A DNA stretch of 64,000 nt from positions 186,874 through 250,873 of the forward strand of contig JALKAY010000001.1 of the NCBI GenBank assembly GCA_023015935.1, given 5' to 3'. The notes under the pieces are model-generated. The model searched no databases. It worked only from the letters and a program-made list of their open reading frames with translations, and was not told the DNA's origin. Below, one piece after another: positions 25,816 to 35,307 of this stretch. Within the stretch, counting starts at the first letter, position 1. The number at the start of each line of letters is the position of its first letter. The DNA comes from Flavobacteriaceae bacterium F08102 (lineage in GTDB: Bacteria > Bacteroidota > Bacteroidia > Flavobacteriales > Flavobacteriaceae). A program made the translations under genes and the position numbers.

Positions 25816-28800
25816 CTAAAAAGCAAATCCCAATTTAAATCCCAAACGAATACCTTCACTCGCAGTAAAAGCAGAAAAATTTGCTGAAATGACATTTGCG
25901 GCATTTAGAAAGAACCCTCCTCCGTATGAATTATTCCATTTTTTAGACGTATCATCCACTAACCAAACTCGACCGTAATCGACCCCTCCATACACCCCTA
26001 TTTGAAGCGGTAATAAACTCGTTTTTATCTTCTTTAAATTCATTCGCAAGTCTGTACTTTGGTAGAATGCGTGTTTTCCGGTAAAGCGTTGATTTCTATA
26101 ACCTCTCAACCCATCACTAGCCCCAAGACTCGCGGCTTGATAAAATTCAAATTGATTTCCCAAAGTCAAATGTCCTTTTACTTTTGTTGCCAAGACCATT
26201 TGCCCCGATGGTAAAATTGGATACACAAAACGCACACTGGAAATCACTGTACTAAACCCTGTAGCGTTTTCGAGGTTTCCCGTGTATTTATATGCAAAAT
26301 TAGTGCTCATACCTCGTGTTGGGAAAGCTCGATTATCAACACTTTCATACCCATAAGCACCTGAAACACTCCAAAATGATTGCTCATTTTCAATTTGATT
26401 CTCGGAATAAAACGTATTGATAAAACGATTCTGCGTTTCTTCAACTTCAATAGAAGCATACGACAGCCCAATCTTAAAATGTGATCCAGATCCCCCTTTC
26501 CAAACAAGTGATGGTGCAATTTTCAAACTACTTAACTTCACTCTATTATAATCCATATTGTACAGTGCTTCCTGGGTATCGTTTAAATTAATGGTTTCAT
26601 TTCCGTAATCAAAAAAGTTAACACTGTAGTTAGGACTTGTAAAATCCAGGTCAATCCCAAGATTCCAACTCCCAATTACATTAGCAAACTCACCATAATA
26701 CCCTAATTCAAAACCATTTGTTGCAAAGTAATACGACGCTGAAAATTTGTGCTGTGACGAAAATGGGTTTCGTTCAAAACCGTACAACGTATACGTATCT
26801 AAAACACCAAATTTAAAACCGTCATCAGGATTGGCTCCCAAGGTAGGAATTAATTGATTTATGCTGTTTTTAAATTTAGTATAGTGATAACTATTTGTTT
26901 CATAGTCATCAGTCAATTTTTTTACTCCCTTTGTGGTTGTAAATTCACTTTTCTTTGAGGCATAATCGTATATTTTTATTCGTTTTCCATTTTCAATAGT
27001 ATAGTAGTCTTTATTTTGCCCTCCAATGATTCTAATTTTAATATAGTGATTACCTTTACCGTAAACAATGAATTGATCTTGATCATCAAGTCCATAAATC
27101 CACAGTTCTTTAGTTTGAGTTTTATGATAGGTTTGATCGTGAATTAATTCTGCTTTCTCACCCTTTTTGTTTCGATAAACACGAACTGTTGTTAGGCCTT
27201 TGGGCCTCCGTTCAATTTCAAACACATCATCTTTATCTGTCCCCGCAATAATTGCATTTCGGTTTAACACTTGATAATAAATTTGTGCAGTAGTAGGCAA
27301 TTTTTTTAATCTAGCTAAAATTGTTTCTTTTATTTTTTGCACAGTTTCATCTTGCATTTCTTCGGGAAATTCTGCCAAGGCGGTATCGATTAAAGCAGGG
27401 GTTATCTTCGCTTGTAAAAACGAAACTTGATCTTCCCATTGCTTTTTCGTTGTTTTATTTAACAAAACCATATCTAAGGAAAAGGGACTTGCGTTAAAGG
27501 ACTTCACATTTCGAATTTCTTTATGAAAGCCTTCCATCAATTTCAGCGGAGGGATCACACGTGTTGCAAACCCCATCAACCACCCATCTCCCATATTGGA
27601 ATAGGCTTGATCTCGATCCCTAGGAATTGGTTGCATGGTAACAATTCCTGTTTCTTTATCTTCAAATTCTGCCCACCTCCATTGATCTACATGCCGATCC
27701 CAATCACCAATTACCATATCAAATAGGCGTGCACGTAAATACATATCTGTATCCAATACGTATTTTTCATCCTTCCGTAATTTCTTTAATAGATCCGTTG
27801 TATTCTCAATTTTTTTAGCATAGCCAAAACTCTTTATGTCATGACCGTCTGACACGTGCTCTTCAATCATATACAGTTCATCCCCAAAGTCTGAATTATA
27901 ATCACCCAATGCTTTTTGTTTTGGAACGTAATACAACACTGGATTCGTGTGATATAGGTTTACTGCATCAGAAAGCACCCCTATAGTAAAAGGTGCATAC
28001 GGATGCGACCCCGTATAAAAATCTTCCAACAACGACGCTGTATAAGTACCTTCAAATTCACCCATAATGTATTGATCCTTAAAAGCCATGGCCTGAAGAT
28101 AAACTTCAGCACTTTTCTTTATAGCTCTCATCACGTATCTCCTTCCATTTTTATCAATTAGCCTCAACGATTTACTTTGATGTCCGCCTCCTTTTCTAAT
28201 CGGGATTAACCCACCCAATAAGGTATCTAGATTTACTGCAGGAACAGTAACGTTTTTTCCGTAATATGCACGATATCGCTCTCCCCATATTCTTTTAAAA
28301 AACGTACTTTTCTCTGTAGATCCTCGATCGTAAACAGACGCAGTTACGTTAGCAGGAAAAGATGAATTATATTCATCAAGTTTCGATTTACCGATTGGTT
28401 TATAGACTTGTGCACTAAATAGTTCCCCTGGACTATTCCTTTCATAAAAGGTCACCTTCGAACTCCCGTCTTTAAATACATCTAAGCGGGAAAATCCAGA
28501 TACACTTGAAGAAAACTCATCTTTTGTATTTCGTGTAGCTGTTGTTTTAGTTGCGGCTCCACTAATAATTTGTGCTAAGTTATCTCTACGTAAAAATTGT
28601 AAATTACGTTCATGACCTGACAAAAATATCACTCTATCATTCTCTTGAGCCAAAGTAACTAATCGCTTTATCAAAGCTCTATATTGATTGTTTTGCGTGT
28701 CATTTGTAGATATTCCGGCTGTTTTTCTAACAACATTTTTAAGGGTACCAATGAGTGGGACAGGCGTTAAATGAGATATGAAGGTATAGTTCCCTCCATG

Positions 28801-29478
28801 AGGACCATTCGTAAACATCGGATGGTGAATAGCTATTAAGGTTGTTTTTCCTCTCGCCTTTTTAATTTCACCTTCAATCTCTTCAAAAAATTCAGCACGC
28901 GTTCTAATTTCACAATCATCATTAATGGTTGGGTATCTATCCCAATCGTTTAAATACCATTGAGAATCAATAATTAACACCTGAACTTGATCAGAAATTG
29001 AAAGCTTATCAAACGCACAACCGTTGGTTGGCAAAAAACTATTTTTCCCCAATTGTTCCTTTATAAAATCTTGTTGGAATTCTACTATTTTCAACCCATT
29101 TTTCCATTCTTGGTCTCCAGGAATGAATAGAGTATTTCCTTTAAAGCCTTCGAGTAAATCTATTTGAAACTGCAAGACATTCTCAAGTTGTTGTTTCTCA
29201 TTAACTTTTGAAAGTCCTCGCACATTATCTCCTAAAAAAATGACCGTACTATTTTCGCCTGCAGACGTAATCATTCTTTTGAAGTGATCAAAATGATCTT
29301 GTGTTAAATCCACCTTGCTATTTCCAAGCCCCCCGATTAAGAAAAATGAATGATCTATACGATCAACACCCTCTTTATTTAGGCTACTTAAATCATGTAT
29401 TTGCGTTTGATAAGTCGCACAAGACGACATACAAACAAGGAGCATTAGCGATAAAATTAACGTGTAAATTTTCTTCAT
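25816..29478 (-). CDS. Phosphoesterase-like outer-membrane lipoprotein with C-terminal Omp85-type barrel
   Basis: A 1220-residue multidomain protein with a lipobox-like N-terminus (VCMSSC, Cys20). Residues 42-310 have a calcineurin-like phosphoesterase fold, but with altered metal motifs: GGLGN at 49-53 for the usual GDxG, GDN kept at 83-85, GDQEW at 121-125 for GNHxW, HHP kept at 218-220, GHERN at 288-292 for GHxH. Residues about 425-640 contain RRYVMRAIKK, GDWDRH (591-596) and RDRDQAY, an arrangement like a kinase or HipA/FAM20-type active site. The last about 300 residues form an Omp85/surface-antigen barrel (GLRGYRNQRFTG) ending in GFKLGFAF. Flavobacterial homologues exist; the substrate is unknown. 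Confidence 0.85.
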   Translation of the reverse strand: MKKIYTLILSLMLLVCMSSCATYQTQIHDLSSLNKEGVDRIDHSFFLIGGLGNSKVDLTQDHFDHFKRMITSAGENSTVIFLGDNVRGLSKVNEKQQLENVLQFQIDLLEGFKGNTLFIPGDQEWKNGLKIVEFQQDFIKEQLGKNSFLPTNGCAFDKLSISDQVQVLIIDSQWYLNDWDRYPTINDDCEIRTRAEFFEEIEGEIKKARGKTTLIAIHHPMFTNGPHGGNYTFISHLTPVPLIGTLKNVVRKTAGISTNDTQNNQYRALIKRLVTLAQENDRVIFLSGHERNLQFLRRDNLAQIISGAATKTTATRNTKDEFSSSVSGFSRLDVFKDGSSKVTFYERNSPGELFSAQVYKPIGKSKLDEYNSSFPANVTASVYDRGSTEKSTFFKRIWGERYRAYYGKNVTVPAVNLDTLLGGLIPIRKGGGHQSKSLRLIDKNGRRYVMRAIKKSAEVYLQAMAFKDQYIMGEFEGTYTASLLEDFYTGSHPYAPFTIGVLSDAVNLYHTNPVLYYVPKQKALGDYNSDFGDELYMIEEHVSDGHDIKSFGYAKKIENTTDLLKKLRKDEKYVLDTDMYLRARLFDMVIGDWDRHVDQWRWAEFEDKETGIVTMQPIPRDRDQAYSNMGDGWLMGFATRVIPPLKLMEGFHKEIRNVKSFNASPFSLDMVLLNKTTKKQWEDQVSFLQAKITPALIDTALAEFPEEMQDETVQKIKETILARLKKLPTTAQIYYQVLNRNAIIAGTDKDDVFEIERRPKGLTTVRVYRNKKGEKAELIHDQTYHKTQTKELWIYGLDDQDQFIVYGKGNHYIKIRIIGGQNKDYYTIENGKRIKIYDYASKKSEFTTTKGVKKLTDDYETNSYHYTKFKNSINQLIPTLGANPDDGFKFGVLDTYTLYGFERNPFSSQHKFSASYYFATNGFELGYYGEFANVIGSWNLGIDLDFTSPNYSVNFFDYGNETINLNDTQEALYNMDYNRVKLSSLKIAPSLVWKGGSGSHFKIGLSYASIEVEETQNRFINTFYSENQIENEQSFWSVSGAYGYESVDNRAFPTRGMSTNFAYKYTGNLENATGFSTVISSVRFVYPILPSGQMVLATKVKGHLTLGNQFEFYQAASLGASDGLRGYRNQRFTGKHAFYQSTDLRMNLKKIKTSLLPLQIGVYGGVDYGRVWLVDDTSKKWNNSYGGGFFLNAANVISANFSAFTASEGIRLGFKLGFAF

Positions 29479-29524
29479 AAACTTCTCGGTAAATTAATCA
29501 AAAGGGGTAAATCGCAGGGTATTT

Positions 29525-31906
29525 TTACGATTTAAATCCCTCTAAAAGTTGATCGATAGTCATGGTATCTCTTGAGGTCTCAGATTGATGATAAATCACC
29601 TCTACTCGCAATGCCTTTAAGCCTGAAACTCCTTGCAAATCTTCAACATCTAAATATTCTATTTTCCCCAGCATGTTTTTAGATTGTAAGTAGTTAATAT
29701 ACTTTCTATACTCTCTTGCATCTTTATCTTGCGCATACACTATAGCAATCTTTCCTGGCATAGTAAGACGTTGATTTGTTCCCTTAATGTTTGCTTTATC
29801 AATTCGTTTTTTAATAATTTCATAACGAACATTATACGCCCCATCCACATCAAATTGTTTTTCATCCATTCTAAACCGAATAGATAATGGATCACTGTGA
29901 ATAAGTATTAGGGATGCTATTTCTAAGGGATGTGGAAGTTCCTTTTTTATTGTATGAGCAATGTTTTCCATTTGGCACATGGTTGTTAATTGCCATAAAC
30001 GCAAATTGTATAAATACAAATTGCTATAATCCAAATGATGCACCAAGGATTGTCCTATATACATATTAAATTCGACTCCATCTGTTTTATATCGCTCAAA
30101 ATAATGCGGAAACATTTGTTGGGCTTCTTCTTGACTTTTATCTAGAAAAAATGTCAATTTATCATTTAAAATTGTCACGCTATTTTCATAATGCTTACGC
30201 TCTTCATATACAACATTCAATTTTGCGTCAAGGCTATTCATATAGATATCCACTTTTGCACTCAACGTAGGATTTAAATTTTTAATATGTTTAAAAACAG
30301 GATAAATATCGCGTTGCAAGAAATCGAGAATTCCTATTTCATCTCCTGCATCAAGTCCTTTATTTACCGATGCCAAATAACGATTCACTCTAAACATCAA
30401 TTCATCATAAATTGGCAAGGTATCAAATTCACAAGCTTCGCTTAACACACCAATCGCCATGTGTAGCTGCGTAATTAAATCTTTTTTTATGGCACTATTT
30501 CTAGCTAACGAAGAATTTCGTATATCCGCTTGGCCATATAAAGGGTATACATCATCAAAAATTATCTCCTCTAATTTTGGATTTTCAACTCCATTAGACA
30601 ACGCTTGTTGGTAAGCTTCAGCAGCTTGATAAAAACGCCATTTTACAGAAGAGTGAATGGTCGTATAATTTTCTTGAATAGTTGCCTCTAATACATTTTG
30701 ATGCTCTTCCGATGATCTTTTAACAGCTGCCTTAAACACATGTAAAATATCATTTAATTTCTGTAAGGTAACCGAATTTAATTCATATGGCCTTGGCGAA
30801 CCAATTTCCAGTAAGGCCAAATCATCGTTTTCTGTAGCTTTAATTGGAATTAATATAATACTCCTAATTCCATTTTTTTTCAAATTTTTATAAAATGGAT
30901 TCTGGTTTGTATTTTTCCCATAAGTCTCAACATCCGAAATCGTAAAAGGTAGATGTTTACCAAAAACTGATTCAACAATACCTTCACAAAAATAATCCCC
31001 GCACATAATTTCTGCAGTTTCATTGAGAATGATGCTTTCCTTTTTCACAATAGTCGCATCGCATACTCTCGAATTTATTGCGTCAAAGATGGAGAACCCT
31101 AATTTTAAATCATTTATATTAAAGAACTTACGAAGATTATGTTGTAAATCAACCACAAGATTCTCATCGCTTCGCAATAAATTATCTTTTAAGGAAGACA
31201 AACTTTCTTCTGCAGTAACATCAAATAAATTCATTAAGCAAAACCCTTTAAAGACATAACTGTTTAGGGGAAATTTTTCTTTCCAAATTTCTATATTCTC
31301 ATAATTATCAAGTAATATTTTAAAGTCGTCTTCAGTAATTTTTGGAGCGTTCTCATTGGGAATAATTTCCATGAAATCAGCATTTATCGCCACGCGATAA
31401 TGCATCATAATTCCGGTATTTTTATCGGGAATATCAAAGAAAAATGGCCTTTTTAAATCGAGTTTATACCCGTAACAATAATTTAAAATGATCACACAAG
31501 CCATAATGTATAGCTCATTTTCTTCATAATTTCTCACTTCAAATTCATATCCTTCTCCTGCATTTTCAATAATCTTCTCAAATCTATCTGAAAGTCTAAA
31601 AGAATAAAATGTAAAAGGAATTATAGCCGCTTTAATTTCATTAGATGACAGTAACCTTGGAAAAAGTGGATTTAAAATGAGGTTAATTTCTTCCTTATAC
31701 GTTTCCAATTGATCAAGATCTGTAAACCCTTCAATGAGAATTGGATTTTTTTCAACATGGCTTAAAATTTTACGAGCGATATCTGCATAAGGGTGATTAG
31801 CTATTTTAACATAATTTCTATAATGTTCAATAACCTTATCAAAACCCAATTGAAATTGAAAAGGCAGATTCCCTTTATTGATATTTTGAGCGATTAATTT
31901 AGCCAT
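29525..31906 (-). CDS. GAF domain-containing protein
   Basis: A 793-residue cytoplasmic protein, conserved in flavobacteria as far as I recall, with a probable GAF domain at about residues 265-390 (ICSKE-like VCDATIVKKESIILNETAE ... RSIILIPIKATENDDLALLEIGSP). The N-terminal half has no assigned domain; the C-terminal 400 residues are mostly helical. There is no kinase, cyclase or DNA-binding motif, so an output is not evident. It is a single gene, 46 bp upstream of the phosphoesterase-like gene in the same direction. ATG at 31906. Function unknown. Confidence 0.75.
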   Translation of the reverse strand: MAKLIAQNINKGNLPFQFQLGFDKVIEHYRNYVKIANHPYADIARKILSHVEKNPILIEGFTDLDQLETYKEEINLILNPLFPRLLSSNEIKAAIIPFTFYSFRLSDRFEKIIENAGEGYEFEVRNYEENELYIMACVIILNYCYGYKLDLKRPFFFDIPDKNTGIMMHYRVAINADFMEIIPNENAPKITEDDFKILLDNYENIEIWKEKFPLNSYVFKGFCLMNLFDVTAEESLSSLKDNLLRSDENLVVDLQHNLRKFFNINDLKLGFSIFDAINSRVCDATIVKKESIILNETAEIMCGDYFCEGIVESVFGKHLPFTISDVETYGKNTNQNPFYKNLKKNGIRSIILIPIKATENDDLALLEIGSPRPYELNSVTLQKLNDILHVFKAAVKRSSEEHQNVLEATIQENYTTIHSSVKWRFYQAAEAYQQALSNGVENPKLEEIIFDDVYPLYGQADIRNSSLARNSAIKKDLITQLHMAIGVLSEACEFDTLPIYDELMFRVNRYLASVNKGLDAGDEIGILDFLQRDIYPVFKHIKNLNPTLSAKVDIYMNSLDAKLNVVYEERKHYENSVTILNDKLTFFLDKSQEEAQQMFPHYFERYKTDGVEFNMYIGQSLVHHLDYSNLYLYNLRLWQLTTMCQMENIAHTIKKELPHPLEIASLILIHSDPLSIRFRMDEKQFDVDGAYNVRYEIIKKRIDKANIKGTNQRLTMPGKIAIVYAQDKDAREYRKYINYLQSKNMLGKIEYLDVEDLQGVSGLKALRVEVIYHQSETSRDTMTIDQLLEGFKS

Positions 31907-32012
31907 ATTTGTTTAGTTGTAATTTGTATTGTGAACTTACTAAATTAGTGAAAATATTTTTGACCTTATTTAAGGAGCGAGGCGTTAAAAATTCATTTTT
32001 TAAGCACTTAAC

Positions 32013-33218
32013 TTATTGAAGTTTAATCAATTTATCATTGATTCGAGCACTCGCAATTTTTGCAGCTAAATACCCTAATGCAACAATGGTAAGAATGACA
32101 ATTAATAAATTAAACCATTTAAATTCTATGGGGTATGCAAGGGTTTCATTTATCAAAATGAAGCCAAATTTTTTCTGTATCAAGACAAATGGTATGGCGA
32201 GACTGAGGCCAATAAACAACCCTACCAATGAAAGTAAAAATCCTTGAAATACAAATATTTGTTTTATTTCACCTAGGGTTGCTCCAAGGTTAAATAGGGT
32301 ACGTAAATTTTCTTTTTTATCTAAAATCATCATAACCATTGCTCCAATCACATTAAACAAAGCGATGATTAAAATCAAGGTAAAGACTAAATAAGAAACC
32401 AAATTTTCGGTATTCAGCATTCGATGAAAAACGGCATTTAATTGCGCTCGAGTTTGAATTTTAAACGTTGGTCCTAGGCGATCTTTAAGTAGGTCAATAA
32501 CAGCAGAAACATTGGCGTCAGGTTTTAATTTTAATTCTACTGCACTAATTTGATTAGGCTTGTAGTTTAATAATTCTTGTGCAAAGGCTAAATGAACAAA
32601 AACAAATTTTTTATCCATGTCTTCTGTTAATCGAAAAACCCCAATTGGCTGAAGGTTAAGTTGTGAAAAACTTCTTTTAGGGTTGTTCATATAGCCTTTT
32701 CCAGGCCTCGGCACAGTCACTTTTAACGGCTCTTCAAAATCGTAAGGCCCAAGAGATAAGGCTATTGATACTCCATTACCCAAAACGGCACTTTGAACCA
32801 AATCAGGATCTAACCATTCGCCAACATAAATTGCGGTATCAATATTATTTACGTTTAAAAATTGTTCATCTACCCCTTTTATATTAGCAATATGCGGTTT
32901 GTCTTTAAAACTAAAAAACGCACGCTCCTCAACGACCTTTGAATAACTAACAATTTGATCCAAATCTAATTGCCTAGCTAACTCATTCGTAAATTCAAAG
33001 GACTTTCCCTCTACGACAGAAACTTTTAAATCTGGATCTGCTACTTTAATAAAGTTCAAGCTAAATTCTTTTAATCCAGAAAACACAGACAAAACAATAA
33101 ATAAGGCAATTGCCCCAACAATAACTCCTACCGTGGCAATTAACGTAATAATATTAATGGCATTATTACCACTCTTAGAAAATAAATATCGCTTTGCTAT
33201 GTATAATGGAAAACTCAA
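32013..33218 (-). CDS. LolC/LolE-type ABC transporter permease
   Basis: A 401-residue FtsX-family permease: N-terminal FPLYIAKRYLFSKS, a first TM (IITLIATVGVIVGAIALFIVLSV in part), a large extracytoplasmic MacB-like region, and three C-terminal TMs (TLILIIALFNVIGAMVMM ... LLSLVGLFIGLSLAIPFV). It resembles lipoprotein-releasing permeases. I choose the TTG at 33218, one base after the rbfA stop, because homologues start MxFPLYIAKRYL; a GTG at 33278 would overlap rbfA by 59 bp and add an unrelated sequence. No ATPase gene is adjacent. Confidence 0.9.
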   Translation of the reverse strand: MSFPLYIAKRYLFSKSGNNAINIITLIATVGVIVGAIALFIVLSVFSGLKEFSLNFIKVADPDLKVSVVEGKSFEFTNELARQLDLDQIVSYSKVVEERAFFSFKDKPHIANIKGVDEQFLNVNNIDTAIYVGEWLDPDLVQSAVLGNGVSIALSLGPYDFEEPLKVTVPRPGKGYMNNPKRSFSQLNLQPIGVFRLTEDMDKKFVFVHLAFAQELLNYKPNQISAVELKLKPDANVSAVIDLLKDRLGPTFKIQTRAQLNAVFHRMLNTENLVSYLVFTLILIIALFNVIGAMVMMILDKKENLRTLFNLGATLGEIKQIFVFQGFLLSLVGLFIGLSLAIPFVLIQKKFGFILINETLAYPIEFKWFNLLIVILTIVALGYLAAKIASARINDKLIKLQ

Positions 33219-33219
33219 G

Positions 33220-33612
33220 CTACTTTCTTTTCCTTTTATCCAACAGTTCAGGATTTTCAATAGGATTCCCTCCTTCACCCCTCAAAGAAGCATCAATGTC
33301 TTCAATATAGTCTAACGTATCATCCAAGAAAAAGGAAAGCTCTGGCATTCGCCTCAACTGGTGTTTGGTACGTTGTGCCAATTCATGCTTTATAAGGGCT
33401 TTATTTGACCGAATTCCTTCAATAATTTCATCGCGTTTGTCTTTTGGGAAAACGCTTACATACACTTTTGCGATGGATAAATCGGACGTCACTTTCACTT
33501 TTGTTATAGAAATAATAATTCCTTTCATCCCGTCTCTAGCGGCATGTTGTAGTACCTCTGCTAAATCTTCTTGTAGTACTCCTGCTATTTTTTTTTGTCT
33601 ATTCGTTTCCAT
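33220..33612 (-). CDS. rbfA: Ribosome-binding factor A
   Basis: A 130-residue 30S maturation factor with the KH-like RbfA fold: METNRQKKIAGVLQEDLAEVL, ITKVKVTSDLSIAKVYVSVFP, and RMPELSFFLDDTLDYIEDID. The lysine-rich tail is usual. It is immediately followed by the LolC/E permease gene, an arrangement I know from flavobacteria. ATG at 33612. It is divergent from mce, 94 bp away. Confidence 0.97.
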   Translation of the reverse strand: METNRQKKIAGVLQEDLAEVLQHAARDGMKGIIISITKVKVTSDLSIAKVYVSVFPKDKRDEIIEGIRSNKALIKHELAQRTKHQLRRMPELSFFLDDTLDYIEDIDASLRGEGGNPIENPELLDKRKRK

Positions 33613-33657
33613 CCTACAAAAATAGGGGAATCGCGATAATAAATGCGCTTATTTTTC

Positions 33658-33665
33658 TACTTTTG
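33658..33665 (+). promoter_or_regulatory. -7 box of the mce gene
   Basis: TACTTTTG is an exact TAnnTTTG, 41 bp before the start codon. The expected -33 TTTG is not clear. Confidence 0.45.
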
Positions 33666-33706
33666 AACAATGACATACATTTAATATTTAGCTAAATTCT
33701 CAAAGC

Positions 33707-34114
33707 ATGGATAAAATTGAACATATTGGTATTGCAGTAAAGAGCTTGGAAAAATCAAATTTACTTTTTGAGCAATTACTTGGCGTTCCTCCATACAAAA
33801 TAGAAGAAGTGATTTCTGAGTCTGTAAAAACCTCTTTTTTCAAGACGGGCCCCAACAAGATTGAATTACTCGAAGCCACAGATAATACTAGTGCAATTGC
33901 AAAATTTATTGAAAAAAAAGGCGAAGGAATTCACCATATAGCCTTTGCTGTTAAAGATATTGTTTCAGAAATAACGCGGTTGAAGTCTGCGGGTTTTACA
34001 GTTCTTAATGAACAACCTAAAAAGGGAGCTGACCAGAAACTTGTTGCCTTTTTACATCCCAAAACTACGGGTGGGGTTTTGATAGAATTATGTCAAGATA
34101 TCGAAGAGAATTAA
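33707..34114 (+). CDS. mce: Methylmalonyl-CoA epimerase
   Basis: A 135-residue glyoxalase-fold metalloenzyme that interconverts the two epimers of methylmalonyl-CoA on the propionate/succinyl-CoA route. Motifs: MDKIEHIGIAVKSLEKS (metal His), FFKTGPNKIELLEA (Glu), GIHHIAFAVKDI (His) and GVLIELCQ (Glu). Length is typical. ATG at 33707. No mutase gene is in the window. Confidence 0.95.
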   Translation: MDKIEHIGIAVKSLEKSNLLFEQLLGVPPYKIEEVISESVKTSFFKTGPNKIELLEATDNTSAIAKFIEKKGEGIHHIAFAVKDIVSEITRLKSAGFTVLNEQPKKGADQKLVAFLHPKTTGGVLIELCQDIEEN

Positions 34115-34147
34115 GTATATTGCAGCCTAAATTTTAGCTTTAAATTT

Positions 34148-35026
34148 ATGAGTAGTGCCCACGAAAAATACCAAAAGAGAAGGTTAAAATCTTCGTATTT
34201 ATCGGTTGTATTAAGTATTGCTTTTGTATTATTTCTCTTAGGTCTATTTGGCTTATTGATACTCAATACAAAAAAAATATCTGATTATTTCAAAGAAAGT
34301 GCATCCATCACTATTTTCTTAAAGGATAAAATCGACAAACAACAAATCAAGACCATTCAAACGCAACTTGAAGGGGAAGCCTATACGAAATCAATCGAAT
34401 TCATCTCTAAAGAAAAAGCTGCTGAAATTGCCAAGGCTGAAATTGGCGAAGATTTCATGGAATTTCTAGGTTATAATCCTCTTAAAAATAGTTTTGATTT
34501 ATATTTAAAAGCTGATTTTGTTTCTCCAGAGAAAATGAGCGAAATCGAAAATACGTTATTAAAAAACAAGTTTGTCCAAGAAGTATCATACGACAAATCG
34601 CTCATTAGTTTACTTACCGATAATGTCAAAAAAATTAGTCTTTGGGTATTAATTTTCAGCGCTATATTTACCTTAATCGCGGTATTACTAATCAACAACT
34701 CAATTCGCTTATCTGTATATTCTAAGCGATTTACGATTAAAACTATGCAAATGGTAGGCGCTACCAAGCGATTTATTCGAAAACCTTTTTTGCTAAATAG
34801 TTTAAAACTTGGTGCTATCGGGGCTTTTGTAGCATTAATCGGTCTAACAATTGTTGTTTATTATCTAGATAAATACTTGCCAGAATTTAAATTCTTAGAA
34901 AATGTTATTCATTTAGGAATTCTATTCGCTGGTATTTTATTTATGGGGATTTTTATAACTTGGATTAGTTCTTTTATTGCAACACAGCGTTTTTTGAACT
35001 TAAGAACCGACCAACTTTATTACTAA
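34148..35026 (+). CDS. ftsX: Cell-division protein FtsX
   Basis: A 292-residue inner-membrane permease-like protein working with FtsE to activate cell-wall hydrolases at the septum. TM1 is at about residues 20-42; an extracytoplasmic domain with SITIFLKDKIDKQQ follows; three C-terminal TMs flank VYSKRFTIKTMQMVGATKRFI, the FtsX intracellular loop. It opens the run ftsX-DUF3098-uppP-truB, all tightly spaced on the plus strand. ftsE is not here. Confidence 0.95.
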   Translation: MSSAHEKYQKRRLKSSYLSVVLSIAFVLFLLGLFGLLILNTKKISDYFKESASITIFLKDKIDKQQIKTIQTQLEGEAYTKSIEFISKEKAAEIAKAEIGEDFMEFLGYNPLKNSFDLYLKADFVSPEKMSEIENTLLKNKFVQEVSYDKSLISLLTDNVKKISLWVLIFSAIFTLIAVLLINNSIRLSVYSKRFTIKTMQMVGATKRFIRKPFLLNSLKLGAIGAFVALIGLTIVVYYLDKYLPEFKFLENVIHLGILFAGILFMGIFITWISSFIATQRFLNLRTDQLYY

Positions 35027-35056
35027 AAATAGTTACTTTTACAAAAAATTATCTCG

Positions 35057-35305
35057 ATGCCTAAAGAAAACTCAGATAAACAAACACCTAACTTTCTTTT
35101 CGGAAAAAGAAACTATACCTTTATGGTTCTTGGAATTTTAATCATCGCTATCGGATTTATTTTAATGGCTGGTGGCGGGAGTGATGACCCAACTGTTTTT
35201 AATGAAGAAATTTATAATTTTCGTCGAATCCGTTTAGCCCCAACCTTAGTACTCATTGGATTAGGATTTCAAATCTATGCCATATTAGCGAACCCTAATA
35301 AATAA
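35057..35305 (+). CDS. DUF3098 family membrane protein
   Basis: An 82-residue protein with two predicted TMs (about 20-38 and 60-78) around a short loop containing GGGSDDPTVFNEEIYNFRR, the DUF3098 pattern. The family is limited to Bacteroidota and consistently lies between ftsX and uppP. Two bases separate it from uppP. Function is unknown; the context suggests the cell envelope or division. Confidence 0.93.
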   Translation: MPKENSDKQTPNFLFGKRNYTFMVLGILIIAIGFILMAGGGSDDPTVFNEEIYNFRRIRLAPTLVLIGLGFQIYAILANPNK

Positions 35306-35307
35306 AA

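Noticed and set aside
33219-33278. A longer N-terminus of the LolC/E permease from GTG at 33278.
   Set aside because: It would overlap rbfA by 59 bp and gives residues not seen in the family, while TTG at 33218 gives the expected start.
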